The notes under the pieces: generated by a model
Seen by the model: only the letters and a program-made list of their open reading frames with translations
What the model was told of the DNA's origin: nothing
Database searches by the model: none
Source of the DNA: Oscillospiraceae bacterium MB08-C2-2
Lineage (GTDB): Bacteria > Bacillota > Clostridia > Oscillospirales > Ruminococcaceae
Direction: 5' to 3'
NCBI GenBank assembly: GCA_035621215.1
Contig: CP141729.1
Location: 3,122,944-3,186,943 of the forward strand
Length of the DNA stretch: 64,000 nt
Made by a program: the position numbers and the translations under genes
Shown here: positions 46,248-55,678 of the stretch, piece by piece
How the letters are laid out: each line of letters starts with the position of its first letter
Position numbering within the stretch: position 1 is the stretch's first letter

Positions 46248-46838
46248 ATGGCAGTAAACAGAGATCCGATTGTTAAAAAGTGCAGGGCGCTGGGAATCAG
46301 CACCGCTGTATTGGGCTATAGCAAGGAGTCCCGCCGTAATCCCGGCGGTCAGCGCCGCCGCAAGCCCAGTGAATATGGCCTGCAGCTCAAAGAGAAGCAG
46401 AAAGCCAAGTTCATCTACGGAGTTTTGGAAAAACAGTTCCGCAATACCTTTGAAAAGGCAGCTAAGATGCAGGGCATGACCGGTGAAAACCTGCTGGTGC
46501 TTCTCGAGAGACGCCTTGATAACGTAGCCTTTTTGATGGGCTTCGGTGAAACCAGAAGACAGGCTCGCCAGTTGGTTGGCCATGGTCATATTCTGGTAAA
46601 CGGCAAGCGCGTAAACGTTGCCTCCTATCGTGTGAAGGTGGGCGATGTGATTGGTGTCAAATCCTCTGCTAAGGCTACTGAGCTTTGGAAGGGCTTTGCT
46701 GAAAACGCTAAGACTTTCCCTGCTTGGCTGAGCGGAACCACCGCTGGCTTTGAAGGCAAGGTTGAGCGCTTCCCCACTCGTGAAGATATCGATATTCCTG
46801 TGAATGAGACTCTTATCGTTGAGCTTTACAGCAAGTAA
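46248..46838 (+). CDS. rpsD: 30S ribosomal protein S4
   Basis: 196 residues with an S4 RNA-binding domain ([20 protein letters not shown]). It lies within the alpha cluster, unlike in Bacillus subtilis. The N-terminal zinc-type cysteines seen in some S4 proteins are reduced to a single CRALG, so this is the zinc-free form. It is followed by a 154-base gap. Confidence 0.97.
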   Translation: MAVNRDPIVKKCRALGISTAVLGYSKESRRNPGGQRRRKPSEYGLQLKEKQKAKFIYGVLEKQFRNTFEKAAKMQGMTGENLLVLLERRLDNVAFLMGFGETRRQARQLVGHGHILVNGKRVNVASYRVKVGDVIGVKSSAKATELWKGFAENAKTFPAWLSGTTAGFEGKVERFPTREDIDIPVNETLIVELYSK

Positions 46839-46992
46839 CACCTTGTCAAAAGGGATCATCCGATTGGTTTTTTGGTCTGGCTGGGCTGCGTTTTTGCAGC
46901 TTGCCAAGGCTATATCCCATTCGTTAATCCGCCTAATCAGCAGGGAACGAAAAATAGGCAGTGCTTTGCTGCCTTTATAAGGAGGGACTCTT

Positions 46993-47949
46993 TTGGTAAA
47001 AATTATCGAACCGAAGATTGAAACGGCTGAGCTGAAACCCGATGGCACTTATGGCAAATTTATCGGCGAACCGCTCGATCGCGGCTTTGGTACAACGTTG
47101 GGCAACAGTCTGAGACGCGTGCTGCTCTCCTCCCTTCCCGGTGTTGCTGTAATTTCAGTTAAAATTGATGGTATTCAGCATGAATTTTCCACCATCCCCG
47201 GAGTCAAAGAGGATGTTACTGAGATTATTCTCAACATTAAAGGGCTGACTGCCAAGCTTTATACCGATGAGCCTAAGACGGTGCGAATCGAAGCCGAAGG
47301 CGAATGTGAAGTGACGGCCGGCTCCATTGAGGTGGATGCCGAGGTGGAGATTCTGGAGCCCGGGATGCACATTGCAACCCTTGGCGCTGGAGCTAAGCTT
47401 TCCATGGAAATTACACTCAAAAAGGGTCAGGGCTATGTTTCGGCCGAGCGCAATAAGCAGCTTGAGCTGGAGAAGGCTCCCATCGGCACCATTCCGGTGG
47501 ATAGCATTTACACCCCGGTTCTTAAAGTGAACTACATGGTGGAAAATACCCGCGTGGAACAGATTACCGACTACGATAAGCTGACTCTTGAAGTCTGGAC
47601 CGATGGAACAATCTCCGCTAAGGAGGCCGTCAGTCTGGCTGCCAAGATTCTCAATAGACAACTCAACCACTTTGTGGATTTATCCGATGAAGTGAGTTCT
47701 ACCGAAATTCTTGAAAAGAAAGAGGAGAACGGCAAGGAAAAAGCCCTTGAGATGACCATTGAGGAACTTGACCTGTCTGTCCGCGCCTTTAACTGCCTCA
47801 AGCGTGCCGGGGTCAACACTGTCAACGATTTGATCAACAAATCTCCTGACGAAATGATGAAAGTGCGCAATTTGGGCAAAAAATCGCTGGAAGAGGTTAT
47901 CAGCAAGCTGGAATCTCTTGGATTTACCCTTAGCAGCGAAGAAGAATGA
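46993..47949 (+). CDS. rpoA: RNA polymerase subunit alpha
   Basis: 318 residues. The N-terminal assembly domain has [21 protein letters not shown]; the C-terminal domain ([31 protein letters not shown]) binds UP elements and regulators. TTG at 46993 follows AGGAGGG. Confidence 0.98.
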   Translation: MVKIIEPKIETAELKPDGTYGKFIGEPLDRGFGTTLGNSLRRVLLSSLPGVAVISVKIDGIQHEFSTIPGVKEDVTEIILNIKGLTAKLYTDEPKTVRIEAEGECEVTAGSIEVDAEVEILEPGMHIATLGAGAKLSMEITLKKGQGYVSAERNKQLELEKAPIGTIPVDSIYTPVLKVNYMVENTRVEQITDYDKLTLEVWTDGTISAKEAVSLAAKILNRQLNHFVDLSDEVSSTEILEKKEENGKEKALEMTIEELDLSVRAFNCLKRAGVNTVNDLINKSPDEMMKVRNLGKKSLEEVISKLESLGFTLSSEEE

Positions 47950-47989
47950 TAGGCTTTTTTCAAAGATAGAGGAAATGGAGTGAACAAAC

Positions 47990-48331
47990 ATGCCAGGTAC
48001 CAGGAAACTCGGCAGAGCTACCGACCATAGAAAAGCTATGCTTCGGGCCATGGTGACCTATCTCCTTGAAAACGGGAAGATTGAGACCACGGTAACCCGT
48101 GCCAAAGAAGTTCGGTCGATGACAGAAAAAATGATTACCACTGCCAAGCGGAATGACCTCCACTCCAAGCGTCAGGTAATGTCCTTCATCACCAAGGAGG
48201 ATGTAACTAAAAAGCTGTTTGATGAAACGGCTCCCAAGTATGCCGACCGTCAGGGTGGCTACTGCCGTATTGTCAAGATTGGACCGCGCCGCGGTGACGC
48301 TGCAGAGATGGCAATCATCGAGCTGGTATAA
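47990..48331 (+). CDS. rplQ: 50S ribosomal protein L17
   Basis: 113 residues; [30 protein letters not shown] is the signature. It is the last gene of the cluster. A 10-bp hairpin (ATATCTGC/GCAGATAT) follows its stop and then a strong terminator. Confidence 0.98.
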   Translation: MPGTRKLGRATDHRKAMLRAMVTYLLENGKIETTVTRAKEVRSMTEKMITTAKRNDLHSKRQVMSFITKEDVTKKLFDETAPKYADRQGGYCRIVKIGPRRGDAAEMAIIELV

Positions 48332-48354
48332 TATCTGCAAGCGCAGATATTAAC

Positions 48355-48402
48355 CGTTCCATTTTTATGCCCGGCCTATGGCCATGGGCAATTATACCAT
48401 AA
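48355..48402. repeat. 48-bp dispersed repeat with inverted core, copy 1
   Basis: A segment with core ATTTTTATGCCCGGCCTA and then GCCATGGGC recurs with six differences at 55528-55575. The core can fold as TGCCC/GGGCA with GGCC/GGCC inside. Both copies follow the end of a plus-strand gene. Confidence 0.65.
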
Positions 48403-48472
48403 CACTTCGCTTTTATGGCATAATAACCTTAGAGCGCGCTTATTGCGTTCTGTTTTATACCCAAAACTGCTT

Positions 48473-48513
48473 AAAGAGCCTTGGTACAGCGTAAGCTATG
48501 CCGAGGCTCTTTT
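48473..48513 (+). terminator. Terminator of the ribosomal protein cluster
   Basis: AAAGAGCCTTGG pairs with CCGAGGCTCTTTT (one G-U pair), with an inner AGC/GCT. Confidence 0.82.
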
Positions 48514-48569
48514 AATATTTACCACTAAAAGAATATCTCTCTTCTGCAAGACCAAGGTCACCCACAATT

Positions 48570-48602
48570 AAAGCCCCACGGCAAATTCCGTGAGGCTTTT
48601 TC
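48570..48602. terminator. Second terminator between convergent genes
   Basis: AAAGCCCCACGG and CCGTGAGGCTTTTT. It separates the ribosomal cluster from the minus-strand lipoprotein gene and could act in both directions. Confidence 0.72.
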
Positions 48603-48662
48603 TTATACACCCAGTGACGCTTCAGTTAGTGTCACTATAAAACCAGCTGTCTAGAACTTGAC

Positions 48663-50255
48663 CTACTTCTTTGTCCCTTGTGCAAAATAGATCTTTCCAC
48701 CAAAGGGAAAGGCCTCGATGCCGGAAACGCCCTCGGCATAAGCCTGATAAGAGGTTTCGCTGTAAAGAGGAATGATAACGCCATCCGAGAGCAGCATCAG
48801 CTCACATTGGCGGTAATACTTAACCGCTTCTTCCAAGGTGTTTGCATGAAAAGCGTTGCTCAAAGCTAAGTCATACAAAGGGTTTTGATAGCCAGAAAAG
48901 TTTTTGGGGGAATCTGAGGCGAACTGCCCCAGAAAGCCCTTAGGTTCAGAGGAATTTGAAGAAAAGGGAAGCAGCAGAATCTGATAATTTCCGGTTTCAT
49001 AACGCTGCCACAGCTGATTGGCAGGCAAGTTTTTTACATTAATATAAGCGGAAAGATTCTTCTGCCACGACTGCTGTGCCATACCTAAAATCATGGAGTG
49101 GGAACCACTGTCCGGGACAAAAAGAATCGATTTTGGCAGCTTATCCAGCCCTGCCGTTTCAAGCCCCAGCTCAAAAAGATAGCTGCTACGCTGGCTGTTA
49201 AAGGGCATTGGTGAACTGACAGTAGTCAGACTTCGATAGGATTTTCCTCCCAAGCCGATGGAGGCGGGCAAAAACAGAGAGGTGGAAGTTTGCTCCGTTG
49301 TAAAATAAGGGGTAAAAGCCGAGCGATCCATTCCCTGAGCAAAGCCTTGCCGAATCAAAGTGTTGCTGTAGCCCTCCACATTCTGGTTAAAGACCAGACA
49401 CCACACAGTTTTTTCCACCGGAGTAACGGCAGCATTTTTATTGGAAAGTCTGCTGAGTGCCTGCGCATCCAAGGTGATCAAATCCGATTGACCGGAAAGG
49501 AACTGCGCCACCGGGTCTGTGCGTCCCACATATAAATTGATGCCGCCTGCCGTAACGGGAAGCTGAGATTGAAAACCTGCATTTTTTCGAAGCTGTAAAG
49601 GCTTGGCTGTAGCCCACCGCTCTAACGTAAAGGGGCCATTACCCATTATAAAAGCTTTTTCAAGGCCATAACGCCCTTTAGACTGCTGGAAAAAGGTCTC
49701 CTGACAAGGCATGGCAGCACTGTTGCTCAGATATTCCAGAAAAAAGGGACTGGGAGAGCGCAGACGGATTTCAAGGGTGTGGCTATCTAAAGCAGAGACT
49801 CCCAGCTGCTGTTGGGTCAGTTTGCCAGCAAGAATTTCCTCGGCTCCCTCGATAGAAAGGTAGTTCTGGGCATAGGGGGAAGGGGAAGAGGGGCTGAACA
49901 GCCGCCGCAGTGCAAAAACAAAGTCATTGGCAGTCAAGGCTGTGCCATCGGCCCACACTGCCTGTGGGTTCAGCTGAAAGGTATAGGTAAGCTGATCCTC
50001 TGAAAGAGTATGGCTGAGAGCCGCACCATAGGCAAGCGAACCATCGGGCAGCTGCCGAAACAGGCCTTCGTAGATGTTATAAATTACAGTATGGGCCGCA
50101 TCCTCTGTGGCAAATTGGGGATCGAGATTGGTAACCTCCTGATCCAGATCATACCGAAAAATGCTGTCGGCCCCGTTGGAGGCACAGCCGGTCAAGAAGA
50201 TTGCCAGCAAAAAACAGCAGGCTATGGCAGCGGCCAATTTGCGCAAACGAATCAA
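48663..50255 (-). CDS. Oligopeptide-type ABC transporter substrate-binding lipoprotein
   Basis: 530 residues. The signal peptide ends in LTGC (Cys24). The body is an SBP family 5 (OppA/DppA) fold: VTNLDPQFATEDAAHTVIYNIYEGLFRQ, FQLNPQAVWADGTALTANDFVFALRR, FIMGNGPFTLERW. It captures peptides or similar ligands outside the cell. No permease or ATPase gene is adjacent. The start is TTG at 50255, eight bases after AAGGGAG, giving a compact signal peptide. Confidence 0.88.
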   Translation of the reverse strand: MIRLRKLAAAIACCFLLAIFLTGCASNGADSIFRYDLDQEVTNLDPQFATEDAAHTVIYNIYEGLFRQLPDGSLAYGAALSHTLSEDQLTYTFQLNPQAVWADGTALTANDFVFALRRLFSPSSPSPYAQNYLSIEGAEEILAGKLTQQQLGVSALDSHTLEIRLRSPSPFFLEYLSNSAAMPCQETFFQQSKGRYGLEKAFIMGNGPFTLERWATAKPLQLRKNAGFQSQLPVTAGGINLYVGRTDPVAQFLSGQSDLITLDAQALSRLSNKNAAVTPVEKTVWCLVFNQNVEGYSNTLIRQGFAQGMDRSAFTPYFTTEQTSTSLFLPASIGLGGKSYRSLTTVSSPMPFNSQRSSYLFELGLETAGLDKLPKSILFVPDSGSHSMILGMAQQSWQKNLSAYINVKNLPANQLWQRYETGNYQILLLPFSSNSSEPKGFLGQFASDSPKNFSGYQNPLYDLALSNAFHANTLEEAVKYYRQCELMLLSDGVIIPLYSETSYQAYAEGVSGIEAFPFGGKIYFAQGTKK

Positions 50256-50280
50256 CAGGATAGCTCCCTTCAAGAGTATT

Positions 50281-50826
50281 TCAGGCCATACCACGGCGGT
50301 TGAGCTCGTGGTATTTTAAAATGGCAATCTGGCTTTTGGCGTCGGTGATTTCTCCATTCAAAACCATCTCCAAGGCTTGTGAAAAGGGAATCTCCTCCAC
50401 CTCCAAAAACTCGTTTTCATCCAGATGCTGGGCCGTTTTAATCAGGTTCTTTGCATAGAACAGGTAAATCACTTCTTCACAGTAAGCCGGGGTGGGGTAG
50501 AGATACCCCATGGGCATAAAAACCTCTGCCTTATAACCGGTTTCCTCTTCCAGCTCTCGGATGCCGCAGGTCATGGGGGCCTCGTCCTTATCCCGCTTGC
50601 CGGCGGGTATTTCCAGCAGAGCCTTGCCGGCACCGGTGCGATGCTGGCGAACCATCAGCAGGGTATCCCGTGGGCCTATAGCCAAAATACCCACACCGCC
50701 ATTATGTTCCACAACCTCCCGGGTTGTGGCGCGCTGATTTTCCAGCAGAACTGTATCTTCCCGGACGCCGATGATCTTTCCCTCATAAATGCGCCGGGTT
50801 GAAAGAACCTTTTGGGATGCTGACAT
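50281..50826 (-). CDS. NUDIX hydrolase, ADP-ribose pyrophosphatase-like
   Basis: 181 residues. The Nudix box is intact: G-x5-E-x7-REL-x2-E-E-x-G within IPAGKRDKDEAPMTCGIRELEEETG. PTPAYCEEVIYLFYA after it matches ADP-ribose pyrophosphatases (NudF type). The enzyme hydrolyses ADP-ribose to AMP and ribose 5-phosphate. It lies 25 bases upstream of the lipoprotein gene, so they share a transcript, but a functional link is not obvious. Confidence 0.92.
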   Translation of the reverse strand: MSASQKVLSTRRIYEGKIIGVREDTVLLENQRATTREVVEHNGGVGILAIGPRDTLLMVRQHRTGAGKALLEIPAGKRDKDEAPMTCGIRELEEETGYKAEVFMPMGYLYPTPAYCEEVIYLFYAKNLIKTAQHLDENEFLEVEEIPFSQALEMVLNGEITDAKSQIAILKYHELNRRGMA

Positions 50827-50963
50827 ATTTCATTCCACCTTTTTAAATTTTCAATTTGTCCTCATGGATAACCGACTGCTTACCATTCATATATATCACA
50901 TATGCAGCAAAATGAGTAGCTTCGGCGCAAAACAGCGCAAGAATACAGAGGAGGTCGGGGAGC

Positions 50964-51866
50964 ATGTACGAGGATTTTTTCAGCAGTCCACCTACATGGC
51001 ACAGACTATGCAGGGCTATTGAAGATTTAAAGGAATCCCACAAAAGCCTGAAAGTATTTCCCATAGGGAAATCTGTGCTGGGGCGGGATATTACAGCCCT
51101 TTCGGTGGGTAACCCCATGAATGCAGTGCTGTTTGTCGGTTCCACTCACGGTATGGAATGGATTACCACCCTGCTTCTTCTGAAATTCTGTGAAAAGCTG
51201 CTCCAAAGCCTAGAAAAAGGCGGCGAGCTGGCTGAAATTAATGTAGCGAAAGCACTGCGCCAGCGGTCATTGGTGATTGTGCCCTGCCTGAATCCCGATG
51301 GGGTGGAAATCTCCCTCACCGGTTCACAAAGTGCCGGTGAACTGGCGGATTTTGTGGAAAGCATCTCAGGAGGGGATACTCTCCCTTGGCAGGCAAACAG
51401 CAGGGGTGTGGATATCAACCACAATTTTGATGCAGGCTGGACTGTTTTGCAGGAAATGGAGCGGGCGGATGGCATTACCGGCCCAGCACCCACACGCTTT
51501 GGCGGTGAGCACCCCAACAGCGAGCCGGAAACCCAGGCCATTACCACCTTTTGCATGACCTATCAGCCACGCTCCCTGTATTCTTTCCATTCCCAAGGGG
51601 AGGAAATTTATTACCGCTATGGGGATAGAACCCCCTGTCGAAGCCAGATGATGGGCCAGATTTTGGCCAGCTCCTGCGGATATACCCTCACCTCACCAGC
51701 AGGGCTTGCCTCCCATGGAGGGCTGAAAGATTGGTTTATCCAGACCTTTGCCCGCCCGGGCTTTACCATCGAGGTCGGAAAAGGGAAGAACCCTCTGCCG
51801 ATCGAGGACTTCCGACCTCTTTACAGCCGCTTGGAAGAAATGCTGATGATTGCTACTCTCTTATAA
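50964..51866 (+). CDS. M14-family zinc carboxypeptidase
   Basis: 300 residues. Zinc ligands are in STHGMEW (HxxE) and FHSQGEEIYY, and GVDINHNFDAGW and GFTIEVGKG complete the active site (Glu in the last). The sequence resembles gamma-D-glutamyl-diaminopimelate peptidases, which trim peptidoglycan peptides. No signal peptide is visible, so it probably acts on recycled muropeptides in the cytoplasm. GAGGTCGGGGAGC precedes the ATG. Confidence 0.87.
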   Translation: MYEDFFSSPPTWHRLCRAIEDLKESHKSLKVFPIGKSVLGRDITALSVGNPMNAVLFVGSTHGMEWITTLLLLKFCEKLLQSLEKGGELAEINVAKALRQRSLVIVPCLNPDGVEISLTGSQSAGELADFVESISGGDTLPWQANSRGVDINHNFDAGWTVLQEMERADGITGPAPTRFGGEHPNSEPETQAITTFCMTYQPRSLYSFHSQGEEIYYRYGDRTPCRSQMMGQILASSCGYTLTSPAGLASHGGLKDWFIQTFARPGFTIEVGKGKNPLPIEDFRPLYSRLEEMLMIATLL

Positions 51867-51902
51867 AGCAGGGCATCAAACCCTTTTGCAGGCCAATTCA
51901 GG

Positions 51903-51940
51903 ATAGAGCGTGCAGGAAGCATCTGCACGCTCTATTCTTT
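51903..51940. terminator. Bidirectional terminator after the M14 peptidase gene
   Basis: ATAGAGCGTGCAG and CTGCACGCTCTAT form a 13-bp stem with a seven-base loop. Confidence 0.85.
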
Positions 51941-51961
51941 AGGAGGAAATATGCCGCCGGA

Positions 51962-52387
51962 TTAGCTTCTGGGGAAGTTCTTGCGATACTCCAAATAATT
52001 CTCCAGAATCAAGGTAGCGGCCACTGCATCCACGACAGCCTTACGTTTTTTGCCCCGGGTATCGGTGGTGTTCAGAATGCCATGGGCAGCCACAGTGGTG
52101 CTTCTTTCGTCCCAAAGCTCCACAGGAACCTCTACCAGAGCGCCCAGAGCCTTAGCGAAGGCTTCGCACTTTTGGGCTCGCTCACCCACTGTGTTGTTCA
52201 TGTTCTTGGGGTATCCCACAATAACCATCCCCGCATCGTATTCCACCACAGCGGCCGCCACCTTTTGCAAGGTGCTTTCCGGGTTGCGGTCGTGAATAAC
52301 TCCGATGGGGGAGGCTAAAAATTCTGTACGGTCACAGCAGGCAAGACCGGTGCGGGCATCCCCCAGATCAACAGCCAGTATCTTCAT
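51962..52387 (-). CDS. ruvX: Holliday junction resolvase-like protein RuvX/YqgF
   Basis: 141 residues with an RNase H-like fold. KILAVDLGDARTGLA carries the first acidic residue, IVGYPKNMN and ELWDERSTTVAA the second region, and KAVVDAVAATLILENYL the last acidic residue. Members act on 16S rRNA ends or on DNA junctions. Its start overlaps the upstream phosphatase stop by four bases. Confidence 0.94.
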   Translation of the reverse strand: MKILAVDLGDARTGLACCDRTEFLASPIGVIHDRNPESTLQKVAAAVVEYDAGMVIVGYPKNMNNTVGERAQKCEAFAKALGALVEVPVELWDERSTTVAAHGILNTTDTRGKKRKAVVDAVAATLILENYLEYRKNFPRS

Positions 52388-53064
52388 TTGCAGCTTACCT
52401 CCCGGAATGGGCGCAGCACAGAGCTGGCCAAAGATTTTTCTTCCTCCGGCAGGTGGGAGGAATCGTTCATGTATTCCACAGAGATTGTGCCGTCATCCTG
52501 GTAGATGACGCAGGAAACAGCCGTGTTATCAAGCGGGGGAATTTGCAGATAATCGGGAACCTCCAAGCCGGCGGCATAGGTTAGATAACAGCGAATAGCA
52601 CACCCATGAGAAACCACAGCAACCTCCTGATTGGGGTGAGCGGCGGCAATGGCATCCACAGCCTGTGCCATACGGTCATGAACCTGATAGAAGGATTCCC
52701 CGCCATCGGCTCCTTGAAATTCGCCCGGATTTTCCCGGTAGAGGCGGAAAAAGCTCATATAAGGCTCCTTGGTGCAAAGGTCATCAATAAGCATATCTTC
52801 AAATATACCACCGTTAATTTCAATGATGCCCGGTTCCACAGCAGGAGTCAAGCCATTGTAACGGACCACTCCGGCGGCGGTTCCTTGGGTACGTTTGAGA
52901 GGGCTGGTGTATACAGCGTTTAGCGGAACATCCCGAAAACGCTCAGCCAAACGTCCTATTTGCTGGTGGCCAAGGGGCGTGAGATCCCGGTCAGTAAGCC
53001 CCTGAAAGCGATTTTCAAGATTCCCCTGAGCTTGTGCGTGGCGGATGAGATACAACTTGGTCAT
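52384..53064 (-). CDS. Histidine phosphatase (phosphoglycerate mutase-like)
   Basis: 226 residues. LYLIRHAQAQGN holds the phospho-histidine (RH at residues 8-9). TSPLKRTQGTA, the Glu of DGGESF and VVSHGCAIR complete the active site. The substrate is unknown; members include alpha-ribazole phosphatase and small-molecule phosphatases. GGAGGA precedes the ATG. It is divergent from queT. Confidence 0.92.
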   Translation of the reverse strand: MTKLYLIRHAQAQGNLENRFQGLTDRDLTPLGHQQIGRLAERFRDVPLNAVYTSPLKRTQGTAAGVVRYNGLTPAVEPGIIEINGGIFEDMLIDDLCTKEPYMSFFRLYRENPGEFQGADGGESFYQVHDRMAQAVDAIAAAHPNQEVAVVSHGCAIRCYLTYAAGLEVPDYLQIPPLDNTAVSCVIYQDDGTISVEYMNDSSHLPEEEKSLASSVLRPFREVSCK

Positions 53065-53095
53065 AATGTCCTCCTTATATTCTTACCCAAAAAAG

Positions 53096-53124
53096 TTGAA
53101 ATACAGTGCGGTTGGATGTATACT
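53096..53124 (+). promoter_or_regulatory. SigmaA promoter for queT
   Basis: TTGAAA at 53096-53101, 17 bases, TATACT at 53119-53124. Transcription starts near 53131, so the riboswitch is inside the leader. A GGCCT/AGGCC hairpin comes first. Confidence 0.78.
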
Positions 53125-53153
53125 TATATACGGCCTATTCAAACAGGCCTATC

Positions 53154-53196
53154 AGTCAGTCGCAAGATCCTGACTTAAAACAAAACTACGAAAGGA
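53154..53196 (+). promoter_or_regulatory. PreQ1-I riboswitch
   Basis: AGTCAG (53154-53159) pairs with CTGACT (53170-53175) around the ten-base loop TCGCAAGATC. An A-rich tail with AAAACAAAACTA leads into AAAGGA, the ribosome binding site. The loop differs by only three bases from that of the Thermoanaerobacter tengcongensis class I aptamer (TCGCAGTAAC), and the tail has the expected composition for the H-type pseudoknot. The overlap with the ribosome binding site points to translational control. The downstream gene, a queuosine precursor transporter, fits. Confidence 0.87.
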
Positions 53197-53206
53197 CTTA
53201 TGCATT

Positions 53207-53770
53207 ATGGAAAAAAACAAAACCCGGCAAATGGCGGTCAGCGCCATGATCGGGGCGCTCTACACTGTTCTGTGCCTTGGCTTTGCCCCTTTTAGCTTTG
53301 GTGCTGTGCAGGTTCGTCTGGCGGAGGCACTCACACTTCTGCCCATTTTTTCTCCCTTTGCAGTGGTCGGTGTAACCCTTGGGTGCGCCGTTTCCAATCT
53401 GGTGGGAGCCATGACAGGAGCCAACATCCTTGGCCTTTGGGATATCCCCTTGGGTACGCTGGCAACCTTTCTGGCGGGCATCTGCACTTGGAAGCTGCGG
53501 AACGTGCGGCTCAGTACCCGCTTTGGGAGCATTCCATGGCTGGCACCTCTGCCCCCGGTGCTGTTCAACGCACTGATCATTGGAGCCGAGCTAACGGTCA
53601 TGATGACCAGCGGCAGTTGGAACACCGGCATATTCCTGATCAATGCTTTGCAGGTGGGAATCGGCCAGATTGTTTCGTGCTATGCGGTGGGCCTGCCCTT
53701 TGCTGTAGTTCTTGACCGCACCGGGGTAGCCAGACGATGCTTCGGCCCAATCGAGCATAAGGCCGGATAA
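53207..53770 (+). CDS. queT: Queuosine precursor transporter QueT (ECF S component)
   Basis: 187 residues with about five or six membrane helices. The N-terminal ARQMAVSAMIGALYTVL-like stretch (TRQMAVSAMIGALYTVLCLGFAPFSFG) and QVRLAEALTLLPIFSP are typical of the QueT family. It supplies a queuosine precursor such as preQ1 with a shared ECF energising module, which is not in this window. A preQ1 riboswitch lies in its leader. Confidence 0.93.
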   Translation: MEKNKTRQMAVSAMIGALYTVLCLGFAPFSFGAVQVRLAEALTLLPIFSPFAVVGVTLGCAVSNLVGAMTGANILGLWDIPLGTLATFLAGICTWKLRNVRLSTRFGSIPWLAPLPPVLFNALIIGAELTVMMTSGSWNTGIFLINALQVGIGQIVSCYAVGLPFAVVLDRTGVARRCFGPIEHKAG

Positions 53771-53797
53771 ACGGGAGAGCAGACTCAAACATATTGC

Positions 53798-53837
53798 AGG
53801 CGGTATCAACGGGTTAGCCCGAAGATGCCGCCTTTTT
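53798..53837 (+). terminator. Terminator after queT
   Basis: AGGCGG and CCGCCT with an inner CGGG/CCCG hairpin, followed by five T. Confidence 0.75.
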
Positions 53838-53859
53838 AATAGACTTAATGATGTAGCGG

Positions 53860-54798
53860 CTAGAGAATAGCGTCGGTCAGCAGGATGATCAAAGGCAGAG
53901 TTACCAAGGTCATGGTGGTGGAAACCCCCACAATTTTAGCACCGGTTTCACTGTCGCCTCCAAAGCGGGCCGGCATCAGAATGCAGGAAATCCCGCTGCC
54001 GCAGGAGCAGCAAATCACCGAGGCCAGAATGGCAATTCTTGCCGAAGAGGACCATTTGCCTATTCCCAGAGCCCATGCAAGGCCGATAACTGTCAACGGA
54101 ATCACCAGAACACGCAGCAATGCTGCCCGATAGATCCGCCAGTCTGTGAGTGTTTCCCGCAGCTTGATCCGAGATAAAATCACGCCGGTAATCACCATGG
54201 AAAGAGGCGCATTCACAACATAAAGGTTTTCCATAACAGCCTCGGGAATTGCAGGCAGCCGCAGGCCGGTAAAAAACAGCAGCATTCCCACTGCAAAACC
54301 GATCACGCCGGGGTTCCATAATAGTTTTTTGAAATTCAGCGTGGTTTTTCCGGAAAGAACGGAAGAAGAATAGGACCAGCTCAAAAGAACAAAAACGCCA
54401 TTGAAGGCAGCGGCATAAAAAAGGCCCTCTGCACCAAGGGCGGCGGTGACAAGAGGAAAGCCGATAAACCCGCAATTGGAAAAAACTGTGGCCAAACGCT
54501 CGGCCCTGTATTGAACATCCTCCCGCTTGGGAATCGCAAGCGTTGCGATAACAATGGCAACGATGTGGAATACCACAGAAAACCCGAAGGCAACCCAGAA
54601 GCCCTGCATCAATTCAGGCTCTTTATCACGGTGGAGAGATTTTATGGAAAGCAAAGGAATAATAACAATCAGCAGAAAATTGCAAAAGTTTTTAGCGGCT
54701 TCTAAGGTAATAATACCTTTTCGTTCGCATACAATTCCCACCGAAATAAGCAAAAACATAATCGCAACCTGCTGAGCCAGAACCAGCGCCAGTTCCAA
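53860..54798 (-). CDS. AEC-family (auxin efflux carrier) transporter
   Basis: 312 residues, about ten membrane helices. GIVCERKGIITLEAAKNFCNFLLIVIIPLLSIKSL at the N-terminus and CSCGSGISCILMPARFGGD... near the end match bacterial AEC proteins such as malate permeases. A carboxylate or amino acid is the probable cargo. TTG at 54798 lies seven bases after GGGGAGG. Confidence 0.87.
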   Translation of the reverse strand: MELALVLAQQVAIMFLLISVGIVCERKGIITLEAAKNFCNFLLIVIIPLLSIKSLHRDKEPELMQGFWVAFGFSVVFHIVAIVIATLAIPKREDVQYRAERLATVFSNCGFIGFPLVTAALGAEGLFYAAAFNGVFVLLSWSYSSSVLSGKTTLNFKKLLWNPGVIGFAVGMLLFFTGLRLPAIPEAVMENLYVVNAPLSMVITGVILSRIKLRETLTDWRIYRAALLRVLVIPLTVIGLAWALGIGKWSSSARIAILASVICCSCGSGISCILMPARFGGDSETGAKIVGVSTTMTLVTLPLIILLTDAIL

Positions 54799-55133
54799 AG
54801 AAAGACCTCCCCAATGTTGTGTGGTTTACCTACTGCATATTATGGCCGATTAACTTAAAAACACAGTAGTGTTTTCAAGGCATGGCGTATGCTGTGTGCC
54901 GCCTTTTGACAGCGTTAACCTTGCTGCATAGTCAATATTCCATAGGATTTTGATGTTGCTTGACTATATTGTACAGTAAATCCGGATGAATCGCAATGCA
55001 AGGAATGTAGATAATTCACCGCCTGGAGTGGCTTTTTTTGTTTGTGTAGGCACAGAGAAGCAGCGCCTTTTTCACCGTTTTTCCTTGAATGACATAAAAT
55101 AAGGTAAAAACATTTGAAAATGGAGAGGTTTTT
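54799..55133. other. Intergenic region between divergent genes
   Basis: 335 bases. TTGATG and TACAGT lie 16 bases apart at about 54952-54979, a weak plus-strand promoter candidate. No small gene is seen. Confidence 0.35.
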
Positions 55134-55505
55134 ATGGATTATACGTTGGGAATCCTTCTGCTCCCGTTGGCCTGTATCGGTCTTGTGCAAATCTTTGGCT
55201 GGATGTCCGGCAGGCTGCAGCGCCCCCGCCAGCCCCGGCGGCAGAGCTATTATGTCATTCCCGTTTACAGCGGCAAGGAAACGCTGGAGCAGAAGCTGCG
55301 CTACGAGCTTTTCAAAATTCGCTGGAGCTTGGATAGCGAAATACCCTATATTATTCTGGTGGATATGGGGATGGATGGCGAAACGCTGGATTTGTGCAAC
55401 CGCTATATGGGGGATTCTCCCGGCTTTTTTCTGTGTGTCCCCCATGAGCTGGAGAACCTGCTGATGCAGCTGGATAATTTACAAATACAGCAAAACAGGG
55501 TATAA
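55134..55505 (+). CDS. Hypothetical protein with one N-terminal membrane helix
   Basis: 123 residues. Residues 1-23 form a membrane helix, followed by a basic stretch (RLQRPRQPRR). Residues 40-110 look globular (YYVIPVYSGKETLEQKLRYELFKI, YIILVDMGMDGETLDLCNRYM). I do not recognise the family. GGAGAGG precedes the ATG. Confidence 0.65.
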   Translation: MDYTLGILLLPLACIGLVQIFGWMSGRLQRPRQPRRQSYYVIPVYSGKETLEQKLRYELFKIRWSLDSEIPYIILVDMGMDGETLDLCNRYMGDSPGFFLCVPHELENLLMQLDNLQIQQNRV

Positions 55506-55527
55506 TAATCGCAAGGCGCTTAGTATA

Positions 55528-55575
55528 CGTCCCATTTTTATGCCCGGCCTACAGCCATGGGCGATTGTACCATGA
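55528..55575. repeat. 48-bp dispersed repeat with inverted core, copy 2
   Basis: Matches the segment at 48355-48402, with the same ATTTTTATGCCCGGCCTA core. It begins 22 bases after the stop of the preceding gene. Confidence 0.65.
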
Positions 55576-55678
55576 GGTGAAGGCAAAAGGTTTCGCCTTC
55601 TGCCAAAGAAGGCTTTTTTCTTTGATAACTTTCTTTTACAGTTAAAAAGAAAGTTATTGCCTGCACGGCATAAGCGCG

